The notes under the pieces are model-generated. The model worked only from the letters and a program-made list of their open reading frames with translations. It ran no database searches and was not told where the DNA came from. From positions 55,757 to 119,756 of the forward strand of contig JAOAFZ010000004.1 in the NCBI GenBank assembly GCA_026415975.1: a stretch of 64,000 bases of DNA, in the 5' to 3' direction. The stretch is from Patescibacteria group bacterium. GTDB taxonomy: Bacteria; Patescibacteriota; Microgenomatia; UBA1406; GWC2-37-13. Both the position numbers and the translations under genes were made by a program. Shown here piece by piece: positions 33,542-42,015 of this stretch. The first letter of the stretch is position 1. Each line of letters begins with the position of its first letter.

Positions 33542-35193
33542 GGTTGTTGCGGGGGTTCTGGTGTGAGAGATGGTGGTGGGGGTGTGGCCAGAGGCAGAAA
33601 AGGTTTCGAAGCAACGTCGCCGCTGGCACGGAGTCCTTCTTCGGCAGCCTGTATCTGATTCCGGTGGCCTTCGCAATAAGGTGGTGAGTTTGCTCCAAAA
33701 CCGCGCAACAAGGCGCACAGCGATGCCAGATGTGGAGGGACATCCTGTGCGCCATCGGCCAGAGTCATGGCGTTACGGATAGCATCTGCGTCATCGGGAG
33801 TATCTGCCTCGAGCCCCAGTCGGTAGAGCGCATATGCCTGTCCCATGATAGCGCGTTCATAGCCCTCAACAGGCTGGAGTGCCGGAAGAAAATCATCGGC
33901 GTAGGTGGCGAATCCATTAGGTGCGGATTCGGCCTCGCTAACAAACCATGCTTTCTCCCGGGCATTAGGCGTACGAGACGATCCATCGGGTGCAATCCGG
34001 GCGTACAACAGAAACCGGCCACGATCGAGGATGGTGCGCTCTTCCCGGTCGAGTGCTGTCGCGATACTGGCGACCTGGGTAGCAAAACGGGCAAGAAGCG
34101 CATCTCGTATGGTGGGTTCGTCGAGGATACCCAGGAGAGCCGCCTGATTGGCATGAGAAGCAATCCGCCCTTCATCTTCCTCGGGGACTCCGACCGATTG
34201 TGCAAGAGCTCGCATACGGAATACTGCTGATCCGGTGCAGGAGAGCTGAAGATCGGAGTAACCCAGCCGGGCGGCGGTGACTCCGGCGGTATGGATCTCA
34301 GCCGGAGTGTATCCCTGCCCTGCACAGATTGCGACTAGGTCTTCACGCTTGAGAGAGAGATCCAATTTAAGAACGGTAGAAATAGCAGCAGCAGCATCGA
34401 GGGCGAACGGATCAAATTCTTTTGTGTCGAGAATGGTTTCAATCGCCCGGGTAACACTAGTGAGTTCGCCCGGCGACAAACTGTTGCCGTTTCCTATCAG
34501 GAACGATCCTGCTTCGAGAACACGATACGTGTCCGGTGCCGGCTCGGCGAGCGTCAGGCGGGCAAGAGCCTCCCGACGACTGCTCTTGAGCGAAACACCG
34601 TAGATTCCACCTCCTGTAATCCGGATCGGAATCGTTGTTGGTGATTCCAGACTACGCACAATCATCTGGAGTTCCATTATGCCCCGTCTTGGCTGTAGGC
34701 GGTATGCGGTTGCCGGACCGGTAACCGGAAGAGTCTCTGGCGTAGGATTGCTTTTGGGTTTAGTACCGGATTCCCGCCGGTAGGTCACCAGTACGGGTTT
34801 GCGAAAAACCAGATCACCCGGAGTAATAGAAAAACCGGTGTCCAGGGTAGCCGGATCTTCATCGGGAAATAACGGGGTCAGCTGTACAGTGGTATCTCTT
34901 GCCAGCGCTCCGGCGGGGATGTCTAGTACTAGCCTCCAGCCGTCAGAGGTATGGACAGAGAGCGTCCCGCCTTCATGTGCTTTCACCACACGCTGGCGGC
35001 CATGTATTCCGTCGTAGCGCGGCTGTGTCAGCTTCAGATCATCAGGATCGCCGGGAACATTCCTGATTGATGTTTTTGCAGCGAGCGCAAGAGGTGTTTG
35101 ATTCCGGCGGTACAGAATGTATGCGCCGTAAAAACTCGCTGCAAGAAGCAGCAGAATGAACAGCCCGATAATGTACTTTCGCACAATTGTCAT
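33502..35193 (-). CDS. Large membrane-anchored extracytoplasmic protein with ZU5-like domain
   Basis: 563 residues. An N-terminal uncleaved anchor (residues ~5-28) is followed by an extracytoplasmic part. Residues ~60-150 look like a ZU5-type beta sandwich (HTSDGWRLVLDIPAGALARD, then TPLFPDEDP). Residues ~230-500 are helical repeats rich in Ala/Asp/Arg with four cysteines. The last 45 residues are Pro-rich (PPPPSLTPEPPQQPQEP). Probably an envelope scaffold; no enzyme motif seen. The ATG at 35193 is used (a TTG two codons upstream is rejected); TATAGT ends 5 nt before it. Overlaps the EEP gene by 40 nt. Confidence 0.6.
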   Translation of the reverse strand: MTIVRKYIIGLFILLLLAASFYGAYILYRRNQTPLALAAKTSIRNVPGDPDDLKLTQPRYDGIHGRQRVVKAHEGGTLSVHTSDGWRLVLDIPAGALARDTTVQLTPLFPDEDPATLDTGFSITPGDLVFRKPVLVTYRRESGTKPKSNPTPETLPVTGPATAYRLQPRRGIMELQMIVRSLESPTTIPIRITGGGIYGVSLKSSRREALARLTLAEPAPDTYRVLEAGSFLIGNGNSLSPGELTSVTRAIETILDTKEFDPFALDAAAAISTVLKLDLSLKREDLVAICAGQGYTPAEIHTAGVTAARLGYSDLQLSCTGSAVFRMRALAQSVGVPEEDEGRIASHANQAALLGILDEPTIRDALLARFATQVASIATALDREERTILDRGRFLLYARIAPDGSSRTPNAREKAWFVSEAESAPNGFATYADDFLPALQPVEGYERAIMGQAYALYRLGLEADTPDDADAIRNAMTLADGAQDVPPHLASLCALLRGFGANSPPYCEGHRNQIQAAEEGLRASGDVASKPFLPLATPPPPSLTPEPPQQPQEPSLNSETTGW

Positions 35194-35252
35194 AGCCAAC
35201 TATAGCCAACGTTTCTGGAGAGTGTCAACCCGGGTACTGTATACTGGGAGCA

Positions 35253-36464
35253 ATGGAACGAAAACCCACCATATTTGTTTTTGCGATGCCATTTTACGGG
35301 CATGTAAATCCAGTTCTTACCCTGTTGCAGGCACTCGTGAACGACGGTTTTCGGGTAGTAGTGTTCGACACCGATGAATTTGCGGAAATGCTCACTGCCA
35401 CCGGCGCAGAGTTCCGCAGTACCTCTCCTTTTTACCGTGAATTTACACCCGAAATGGGCCATAATCTGTATCAGCTGGCAGAGCTGGTACTGGATATTAC
35501 CGAAGACGTGATGCCCGAGCTGATACGAATTCTTACTGAGGAACAGCCGAATCTCATTCTGCACGATTCCTACTGTTTATGGGCAAAACTTGCCGCGGCG
35601 CACGTTCGGATTCCCGCCGCCTCGTATGTAACCACCCTGGCGTTTGATTATTATGTCTTCATGTCGTATCCGAAGGTGGCGGCGCCCCAGATGGCAAAAC
35701 TTCTGCTGAACCCCGAGAAGCTGGCGCGGGTGATTCTTCGCCACCGCTCCATGGTGGCTAAATACGGCGCGTCGTATATCGAGCCCGCCGATCTTTTTTA
35801 CAACCGGGAACAGTTGAATATCGTCTTCACCTCACGCTATTTCCAACCCTGGGATGATCGGTTCGGCGACGATTTTGCCTTTATCGGGCCGAGTATACGG
35901 GCTCGAAAGGAATTGCCGCCGGAACCGCTTCCGTTCCCGTCACAGAGACCGGTAGTGTATGTTTCTTTCGGCACGATATACAACCAGGATGTCTCTTTTT
36001 ACCGTCTTGCGGTAGATGCGCTGGCGGATGTTGGTTGTAATTTACTGCTTTCGATTGGGAAAAATAATAAGGTTGAGGATATCGGCCGGGTACCACCGAA
36101 TGTAATCGTGCGGCAGTTTGTTAACCAGATTTCTGTATTGGAACAGTCTAGTGGTTTTGTGAGCCATGGTGGTATGAATAGCATTAACGAATCCATGTAT
36201 TATGGTGTTCCAATGGTTTTGTTTCCGGTAGTACAGGAACAGGGCTTTAATGCCGAACGCGTAGGACAGCTGGGTGCCGGGATCGTGATGGACCGGTCGT
36301 CCGTGTCGGCAGATAAACTTCGGGATTCCGTGGTGAAGATACTTTCCGACCGTTCCTACAAGGAGCAGGCGCAGAAGATCCGGAAGACTCTTCTTGCGGC
36401 CGGCGGTGAACAGGAAGCAGTGCGCCGCATCCGGGAGCTTCTTAGGCAAGAGCAGGGGCGCTGA
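35253..36464 (+). CDS. GT1 (UGT/macrolide type) glycosyltransferase
   Basis: 403 residues in the GT-B fold. The N-terminal acceptor domain starts IFVFAMPFYGHVNPVLTLLQAL. The C-terminal nucleotide-sugar domain has VYVSFGTIYN and the UGT/MGT signature FVSHGGMNSINESMYYGVPMV with the conserved HGG and final E/Q region (VVQEQGFNAERV). It transfers a sugar to a small or lipid acceptor in the cytoplasm; MGT-type enzymes in other bacteria glycosylate macrolides or lipids. TATACT ends 7 nt before the ATG. Its stop lies in a 20-bp tandem duplication upstream of glnA. Confidence 0.88.
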   Translation: MERKPTIFVFAMPFYGHVNPVLTLLQALVNDGFRVVVFDTDEFAEMLTATGAEFRSTSPFYREFTPEMGHNLYQLAELVLDITEDVMPELIRILTEEQPNLILHDSYCLWAKLAAAHVRIPAASYVTTLAFDYYVFMSYPKVAAPQMAKLLLNPEKLARVILRHRSMVAKYGASYIEPADLFYNREQLNIVFTSRYFQPWDDRFGDDFAFIGPSIRARKELPPEPLPFPSQRPVVYVSFGTIYNQDVSFYRLAVDALADVGCNLLLSIGKNNKVEDIGRVPPNVIVRQFVNQISVLEQSSGFVSHGGMNSINESMYYGVPMVLFPVVQEQGFNAERVGQLGAGIVMDRSSVSADKLRDSVVKILSDRSYKEQAQKIRKTLLAAGGEQEAVRRIRELLRQEQGR

Positions 36465-36500
36465 AGTAAAGCCGGAAGCCCTGAAGTAAAGCCGGGAGGG
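36461..36500 (+). repeat. 20-bp tandem duplication at the 3' end of the glycosyltransferase gene
   Basis: CTGAAGTAAAGCCGG occurs at 36461-36475 and again at 36481-36495, a 20-bp period with slight divergence after the shared 15 bp. The first copy carries the glycosyltransferase stop codon. It looks like a recent slippage duplication of no evident function. Confidence 0.7.
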
Positions 36501-36580
36501 GCGACAGTACGAAGTTACGCGACCGCGGAACTTGATCCAACAGCTGAACGATTCTGCTTGCATTCCGGTAGTTTTTCCCC

Positions 36581-36586
36581 TATAAT
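36581..36586 (+). promoter_or_regulatory. -10 box TATAAT of glnA
   Basis: Consensus TATAAT placed 106 bp before the glnA ATG, predicting a start near 36593, exactly where the first regulatory hairpin begins. Unlike most genes here, glnA therefore has a ~100-nt leader. Confidence 0.7.
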
Positions 36587-36592
36587 TGCTGT

Positions 36593-36628
36593 TGTCTCAT
36601 TGTCGAGATACTCCCCACATCGTAGTGG
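36593..36628 (+). promoter_or_regulatory. ANTAR-type tandem hexaloop element in the glnA leader
   Basis: Hairpin 1 (36593-36610): TGTCTC, loop ATTGTC, GAGATA (6 bp with one G-U). Hairpin 2 (36615-36628): CCAC, loop ATCGTA, GTGG. Both loops have six bases with A at position 1 and G at position 4, the recognised ANTAR target rule. The linker is only 4 nt, shorter than I would expect. Hairpin 2 uses the same bases as the 5' arm of the following terminator, so the two structures exclude each other. The only ANTAR protein in the window is encoded at 30702-31442. Confidence 0.75.
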
Positions 36629-36684
36629 CGGTGCATATGCCTTCCGTCATCGTCCGACAAGGCGCCATTACGAATCATTTTTTT
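36620..36684 (+). terminator. Regulated intrinsic terminator in the glnA leader
   Basis: TCGTAGTGGCG (36620-36630) pairs with CGCCATTACGA (36663-36673), 11 bp with one G-U, an inner CCTT/AAGG helix, then ATCA and seven T (36678-36684). It ends 7 nt before the glnA ATG. Formation is incompatible with hexaloop hairpin 2, as in ANTAR antitermination. Confidence 0.75.
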
Positions 36685-36691
36685 CACTCCC

Positions 36692-38104
36692 ATGATAGAC
36701 GCTAAATCCGTTTTTTCCCTCATTAAGTCCGGCGAGATCAAGTTCGTCGATGTCCGTTTTACCGATTTGCGCGGTACCTGGCAGCATTTTACCGTGAGCG
36801 CAAAAGCCTTCGATACCGATGCCGTTGAACGCGGCCTGGGTTTTGATGGCTCTTCGATCCGGGGCTTCCAGCAGATCTACGAGTCCGATATGCTCCTGAA
36901 GCCGGACATGGATACCTGCTTTATGGACCCGTTCCACGATAAAACCCTCATTGTGATCTGTGATGTGTTTGATCCAGTGACGGGTAAGGCCTTCGAAAAG
37001 TGCCCGCGCGCCGTTGCCAGGAAAGCCGAGGCCTACCTGAAAAAATCGGGGTTCGGTGACGTATCGTACTGGGGGCCAGAAATTGAGTTCTTCCTTTTCG
37101 ACACCGTGAATGTCCGGCTTACCCCGATGGAATCGGGGATCGAGCTCCGTTCATCGGAGATCCAGAACCAGCTTTTACGCGATGATGACGAAGAAGAACA
37201 CTACAAGCTGACCACCAAGGCTGGCTATTTTCCGGCGCCGCCGTTTGATAAGCTGCAGGATTTCCGTTCCGAGGCCACTTCGATCCTCGAGTCGGTGGGG
37301 ATCGATGTTGAGGTGCATCACCATGAGGTTGCCTCTGCAGGCCAGTGTGAGGTGGATATGAAGTATGACTCGTTGCTTTCCATGGCTGATAAGATCATGA
37401 AGTACAAGTATGTGATCCGCATGCTGGCCAAACAGTACGGGATGACGGCGATCTTCCTGCCAAAGCCAATTTTCGGGGACAATGGATCGGGTATGCACAC
37501 ACACCAGTCGATCTTTAAGGGTGGAAAGAATGTGTTCTTCGATCCGAAGGGCAGGTATGTCAAGCTATCTGAAGGCGCTCTGTCATATGCCGCAGGTCTG
37601 CTGACGCATATCTATGCTGTACTTGGATTTACCAACTCGACGCTGAACTCGTACCGCCGTCTGGTTCCGCATTTTGAGGCTCCTACTGCGGTAGCGTTCT
37701 CCGCGCGAAACCGGAGTGCCGCCATCCGCATCCCGATGTACTTCCCGGATGATGAAAAGGCCAAGCGTCTCGAGTTCCGCTGTCCGGATCCGACTGCCAA
37801 TCCGTACCTGGCGTTGTCAGCTATGCTGGTTGCCGGTTTGGATGGCATGAAAAAGAAGATGGATCCGACTAAGCTCGGATTCGGTCCGTATGACGAAAAC
37901 ATCTGGGAGAAGGGAAGCGTCAAGCAAACTCCTGGTGATCTCTTTACCTCTCTGCAGGCACTGGAGGACTGTTCCATCTTTGTAGATTCCGGTGTGTTTT
38001 CGAAAGAGATTATCGAGAGCTACCTGGAGGTAAAGCGAACCGAGGCAATCAATGTCTTGCAGTATCCGACCCCCGGAGATTTTCATGTGTACGGTGATTT
38101 GTGA
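36692..38104 (+). CDS. glnA: Glutamine synthetase, type I
   Basis: 470 residues, the standard length of the dodecameric GSI enzyme that makes glutamine from glutamate, ammonia and ATP. Landmarks: GLGFDGSSIRGFQ, WGPEIEFFLFD (metal-binding Glu), GSGMHTHQSIF, TNSTLNSYRRLVP (Asn and flap region) and SARNRSAAIRIP. The canonical GlnE adenylylation loop is not obvious, so control may be transcriptional; the leader with hexaloop hairpins and terminator supports control by the GAF-ANTAR protein. Glutamine made here would feed PurF. The gene is followed by a convergent pilin gene. Confidence 0.96.
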   Translation: MIDAKSVFSLIKSGEIKFVDVRFTDLRGTWQHFTVSAKAFDTDAVERGLGFDGSSIRGFQQIYESDMLLKPDMDTCFMDPFHDKTLIVICDVFDPVTGKAFEKCPRAVARKAEAYLKKSGFGDVSYWGPEIEFFLFDTVNVRLTPMESGIELRSSEIQNQLLRDDDEEEHYKLTTKAGYFPAPPFDKLQDFRSEATSILESVGIDVEVHHHEVASAGQCEVDMKYDSLLSMADKIMKYKYVIRMLAKQYGMTAIFLPKPIFGDNGSGMHTHQSIFKGGKNVFFDPKGRYVKLSEGALSYAAGLLTHIYAVLGFTNSTLNSYRRLVPHFEAPTAVAFSARNRSAAIRIPMYFPDDEKAKRLEFRCPDPTANPYLALSAMLVAGLDGMKKKMDPTKLGFGPYDENIWEKGSVKQTPGDLFTSLQALEDCSIFVDSGVFSKEIIESYLEVKRTEAINVLQYPTPGDFHVYGDL

Positions 38105-38226
38105 GCTATGACCCAGTGACGTACCAAGGGTAGGTGGCGCGGAGATACCTCGTGCTTACGGTGCTATTCATGCTGATGGTTGTTGTATGTCTTGCTTGAT
38201 TGTAGGCGCATAACTCGAGCACCCTG

Positions 38227-39135
38227 TCATGGGAAGATGACATCCACCGGAGTTTGCTTGCCCGTGGTTGTACCGTCGCCAAGCTGACCATAAAGATTAC
38301 CCCCCCAGCATTTGACCCCGCCCGTGGTGGTCAGCACGCATGTGTGATAGCCGCCGTTGCTCACAGCCGCTACCCCCGAGCCGAGACCAACCACATTAAC
38401 CGGGGTGAGCTTGTTTTCGGTTGTACCGTCACCAAGCTTTCCACTAAAATTATTCCCCCAGCATTTGACCCCGCCCGCGGTGGTCAGCGCACACGTGTGA
38501 ACATCGCCGCTGCTCACAAGTGTTATTCTTATGATAGTCGGGGTGGGCGTCCGGGTTGGAGTTGGAGTTGGAGTACGCGTCGGCGTCGGGGTGATGGTCG
38601 CAGCTCCCGGAATGGTCGGCGTTGGAGAACGAGTTGGTCGGGGTGTATTAGACGGAATCTGGGGATTGTTTACCCGCAAGGTCGGAGAAGCGGGTAATCC
38701 TGATCCGGGACTGACCCGAAGGGTCGCAAGACCAGCAGGTGATACAACATAGTACGAGCTATCACCGTTTTCAAGACGGGCGATGAGCCGGTATGATGTC
38801 CCATTTTCACTTGCTTCATACAAATAGCCATAGGTAAGACCCGTCTCTCCGGGTACTCCACGACCATGGTACGGGTCTAGAGGCAACTCTACCAAATATC
38901 CTCCCGCTACGAGATCATTCTGCCAGCTTTCGTTTGCCGGGTAGGTACCGGTATTTGCTTTGTACTGTTCCATCGCTGATTGAATCTGACCCAAATCCTG
39001 CTTTCGTTTGAGATCGCGGGAGGTTTTTAGGTGGTTTGAGTAAGCGACAACAGGAAGGATAATCAGAACCGCCATAATAGCCAATGCTATGAGGATTTCG
39101 GTGAGCGTAAACCCTGACTCACGGGATCGGTGCAT
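38227..39135 (-). CDS. Prepilin fused through a Pro/Thr linker to two RCC1-type repeats
   Basis: 302 residues. The prepilin leader MHRSRESG is cut before Phe9 (FTLTE, Glu at +5), followed by the hydrophobic helix and a pilin head (~35-125; [37 protein letters not shown]). A ~75-residue Pro/Thr/Arg linker ends in [11 protein letters not shown] repeats. Residues ~205-302 hold two RCC1-like repeats ([15 protein letters not shown]...[12 protein letters not shown] and [15 protein letters not shown]...[12 protein letters not shown]). A full RCC1 propeller needs about seven, so this is truncated or assembles with others. TATACT ends 6 nt before the ATG at 39135. A likely surface-display minor pilin. 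Confidence 0.82.
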   Translation of the reverse strand: MHRSRESGFTLTEILIALAIMAVLIILPVVAYSNHLKTSRDLKRKQDLGQIQSAMEQYKANTGTYPANESWQNDLVAGGYLVELPLDPYHGRGVPGETGLTYGYLYEASENGTSYRLIARLENGDSSYYVVSPAGLATLRVSPGSGLPASPTLRVNNPQIPSNTPRPTRSPTPTIPGAATITPTPTRTPTPTPTRTPTPTIIRITLVSSGDVHTCALTTAGGVKCWGNNFSGKLGDGTTENKLTPVNVVGLGSGVAAVSNGGYHTCVLTTTGGVKCWGGNLYGQLGDGTTTGKQTPVDVIFP

Positions 39136-39174
39136 TTTCTCAGTATACACAAAATTTGCGAACCGGCAAAGATA

Positions 39175-39699
39175 TCATCTCAGATATTTCTCCATAATGT
39201 ACACATCCTTGAAACCCTCCGCGGTTTTTAGCTCCTCTTTCGAGATTCCTACGATCTCGAAACCGTGATTTTTATATACAGTAACGGCCATCTGCCCGGT
39301 GGTGACTGAGTAATTCTTGATTTTTTTGATTGCCGGATTGCGCTTGATCTTTTCGATCAGCTCGTTTGCCAGATCGGTGGCAATGCCTTGCTTCCGGAAC
39401 TCAGGCTTTACATATACTCCCCAAATGGTGGCGATATGCGAGAACTTGGGATTCTCCTCGTAATAGGCGCCGATCATTCCCACCAGCTGGTTGTCTACCT
39501 GCGCGAAGACCATGACCGCCGTTGTTTCGCGGAGCACTTCCTCCAGTCGTTCCCGCCAAATCTCGTCGGGCACTTTTGCCTGAGTGTCATAATCCGCGGC
39601 GAATGCTTCCGGGGTTTCACGGAGGGCCTCCAGCCACAGGTCACGGTACTCTTGCCACCGGGAGACATCGATTGGGTCAAGGGAAAAAGTCCGAGTCAT
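39175..39699 (-). CDS. GNAT family N-acetyltransferase
   Basis: 174 residues of the GNAT fold. Motif A, the acetyl-CoA pyrophosphate loop, is in VKPEFRKQGIATDLANELIEK (Q/RxxGxA type) near residue 115, preceded by VGMIGAYYEE and followed by motif B NHGFEIVGI. The substrate is unknown; similar proteins acetylate ribosomal proteins, polyamines or antibiotics. The ATG at 39699 is chosen because TAGAAT ends 7 nt upstream; the longer frame would run into the next gene. It follows the LmbE-type gene by 13 nt on the same strand. Confidence 0.82.
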   Translation of the reverse strand: MTRTFSLDPIDVSRWQEYRDLWLEALRETPEAFAADYDTQAKVPDEIWRERLEEVLRETTAVMVFAQVDNQLVGMIGAYYEENPKFSHIATIWGVYVKPEFRKQGIATDLANELIEKIKRNPAIKKIKNYSVTTGQMAVTVYKNHGFEIVGISKEELKTAEGFKDVYIMEKYLR

Positions 39700-39712
39700 G
39701 GGATGTATTCTA

Positions 39713-40360
39713 TCACTTTCGGCGGATGGTGTACCACTCTTCTTTAGGGAACATCTCAAGTTTCCGGAGGTGTTCACTAGCATCTGAGGTCTGTGATTTA
39801 TGGCAAAGGATTGCCTTTCGCTTGCGCTCCCAGACGTCGGTAATGTCTTCGATGTGATCTACCTTATCGCGGGTTATTCCCGGTGGCATGTATACAAAGT
39901 AATTATCCTCCTGTAGCTCAGCAGGGATTGTCAGGTAGAGTATTTCTTTAAGATACTCCTTTTTGGCAAAGAGGTAATCTACGACACTGGTAACGACTAT
40001 GTGATCAATATGTCCGGAAATACCACGGGGGTCGAAGGTGACTACTGTCTCCGGGCGGAGCCGGTCTAGCTCTGTACCAATGGAATCGGCGAGTGCATGA
40101 TACTGGTTGTTGCAGAGTGTTCCATCCTCGAAATGGAGAGTTATGGTAGATGTGTAGCCGATGATATCGCAAGCCTCGGCGAGTTCCGCGCGGCGGGCTT
40201 TGATATCGGGTTCATGACGATACCGTCGGGAATGGGCACCGTCTGTTGCAATCAGCAGGTGGCAAGGACGGCCTTGGCTGGCGTAGTGCATAATCAGGCC
40301 GGCCGGACCAAACGATTCATCATCGGGGTGAGCTAAAACGGTGAGTACAGGCGGTTTCAT
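39713..40360 (-). CDS. PIG-L/LmbE family deacetylase
   Basis: 215 residues with the zinc-binding AHPDDE motif near the N-terminus, DGAHSRRYR, TFDPRGISGHIDH (second zinc His pair) and a family-typical C-terminus. PIG-L enzymes remove N-acetyl groups from GlcNAc-type sugars (for example in thiol cofactor or glycan synthesis). No signal peptide. Divergent from ppcA, and probably co-transcribed with the downstream GNAT acetyltransferase, an interesting acetyl/deacetyl pair. Confidence 0.88.
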   Translation of the reverse strand: MKPPVLTVLAHPDDESFGPAGLIMHYASQGRPCHLLIATDGAHSRRYRHEPDIKARRAELAEACDIIGYTSTITLHFEDGTLCNNQYHALADSIGTELDRLRPETVVTFDPRGISGHIDHIVVTSVVDYLFAKKEYLKEILYLTIPAELQEDNYFVYMPPGITRDKVDHIEDITDVWERKRKAILCHKSQTSDASEHLRKLEMFPKEEWYTIRRK

Positions 40361-40458
40361 AGGAAATAGGGAAAAAAATGGAAAAGGGGTTTGAGTTTAA
40401 ACGGAGAGTCAACAGCAATAGCGGATGAAACGCATAGAATTTAGTATACTACACGAAG

Positions 40459-41958
40459 ATGAGAAAAATCCCCGCAACGATGGTGTCGCAGCATCCCGAT
40501 CATGCCAGGAAGCCCTACTGGCACAGCGACGCCTTCATCCGTAACCAGGAGGAAATACTTGAGGCCCACAGCTCCTTTTTTGATCTGGGGGTTTCTGAAT
40601 ACAAGTGGGACTGGGAGGGAAAGTTCGTTGATGAGGCAGTGGTGGAACGGCTTTTATCGGAGTACTACGAAGACTTCCGTAAAGCCCCGCTGGGGAAAGA
40701 GAAGTTTCTTACGTTCCGCCTGCCGAATCCCAAGGTAGAGTCCGAGTTCCGGCTGGGGCGCGCGTTTATGGGTATTTTAGGGGCTACCGGGCTTGCTGAG
40801 ATGGCAAACATGTACACACCACCCCTCTTCGAGGTAATCCTTCCCATGTGCGAATCCACGCAGGAAATGGCGGCAATCCAGGAGGCGTTCCAGGAGATTT
40901 CATCGCTCAAGCATCCGCTCTTAAAGATTCAAGGTGCCAGCAGGCTACAGGAAATAGAGATTATTCCGCTCTTTGAACAGATAGAGGTAATCGTAAACTC
41001 GCCGGAGATCGTGCGACAATACATCGACTACTTCTCGGTTCGCTTTGGCAGGAAACCGGAGTACCTTCGGCCCTATGTGGCACGCTCTGACCCTGCTCTC
41101 AATGCAGGGCTTGTGCCTACGGTGCTGGCGATCAAGCTGGCACTTTCAGGGTATAAGCTGCTGGCTGAACGAACCGGAGTGGAGTTGTATCCTATCATCG
41201 GGTCTGCCTGCTTGCCGTTTCGCGGGGGGCTTACGCCATATTCGGTGGCACAATTTGTCAACGAGTACAAGGGAATCCGCACCGCGTTATTGCAGAGTGC
41301 ATTCCGCTATGACTACCCGCTGGAAGATGTCCGTATGGCTATTGCCCAGCTCGAAAAAGATCTGCCGCGTACCGAAGCGGTTTCAATTGCGGAAGATGAT
41401 GCACAAGAGCTTCAGAAAGTAATGGCGGTTTTTAAGCGGGAGTATGCCTCGGTGATTGAACCGGTAGCCCCCATAATCAATTCTGTGGCTGCAGTTTTAC
41501 CAAAGCGAAGAGAAAGAGTGCAGCACACCGGCCTCTTTGGATACTCCCGCGGGGTGGGCTCGGTTAAGTTACCGCGTGCGATCGGCTTTACGGCCGCGCT
41601 GTACTCGGTAGGGGTGCCGCCGGAGATCATTGGCACCGGCCGCGGCTTACAGAAGACTGGCGCAGTGGAGCTTGTGAAGCGGCATTTCGTATCGATGAAA
41701 GCGGAACTGCAGCGGGCGGCCCGGTATGTGAATATGGCTAACCTGGAGTCATTTGCCAAAAAGGACCCGGCATGGGCGGCGATCCGGGAGGATGTAACAG
41801 CTCTGGAAAAGATTCTGGAAATAGATTTCGCGCCGCAGACCGACGAAGAGAACGAACATCTGAAACTCACTTCAGAGATTTTCCGCGAGCTCTCGCACCA
41901 TAGCGTGTCAGGAAAGACAGTGGAAGAGGCCGCCCTGTTGCGCAAGAGTCTGGGGTGA
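40459..41958 (+). CDS. ppcA: Phosphoenolpyruvate carboxylase, archaeal type
   Basis: 499 residues, the size of archaeal-type PEPC and about half of the bacterial enzyme. It starts RKIPATMVSQHPDHA, the hallmark (I-P-x-T-M-S-x-Q-H-P-D) of the archaeal family, and has RPYVARSDPALNAG, PFRGGLTPY (catalytic region) and FGYSRGVGSVKLPRAIGFTAA. It carboxylates PEP to oxaloacetate, supplying aspartate and hence pyrimidines, for which pyrC and pyrD are present in the window. TATACT ends 8 nt before the ATG. Found in archaea and scattered bacteria, which suggests transfer. Confidence 0.95.
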   Translation: MRKIPATMVSQHPDHARKPYWHSDAFIRNQEEILEAHSSFFDLGVSEYKWDWEGKFVDEAVVERLLSEYYEDFRKAPLGKEKFLTFRLPNPKVESEFRLGRAFMGILGATGLAEMANMYTPPLFEVILPMCESTQEMAAIQEAFQEISSLKHPLLKIQGASRLQEIEIIPLFEQIEVIVNSPEIVRQYIDYFSVRFGRKPEYLRPYVARSDPALNAGLVPTVLAIKLALSGYKLLAERTGVELYPIIGSACLPFRGGLTPYSVAQFVNEYKGIRTALLQSAFRYDYPLEDVRMAIAQLEKDLPRTEAVSIAEDDAQELQKVMAVFKREYASVIEPVAPIINSVAAVLPKRRERVQHTGLFGYSRGVGSVKLPRAIGFTAALYSVGVPPEIIGTGRGLQKTGAVELVKRHFVSMKAELQRAARYVNMANLESFAKKDPAWAAIREDVTALEKILEIDFAPQTDEENEHLKLTSEIFRELSHHSVSGKTVEEAALLRKSLG

Positions 41959-42015
41959 CGAAAATAGAGCTCCCCGGAGAGCCAGAGCGGTGATGGGGCG
42001 GTCATCAGTCTACAC

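Noticed and set aside
36581..36694. Glutamine riboswitch in the glnA leader
   Set aside because: Conserved glutamine-aptamer sequences are absent, whereas two hexaloop hairpins plus an overlapping terminator fit ANTAR control.
38520..38600. Tandem GT-rich repeat
   Set aside because: It is the Thr/Pro/Arg linker of the pilin-RCC1 protein read on the other strand.
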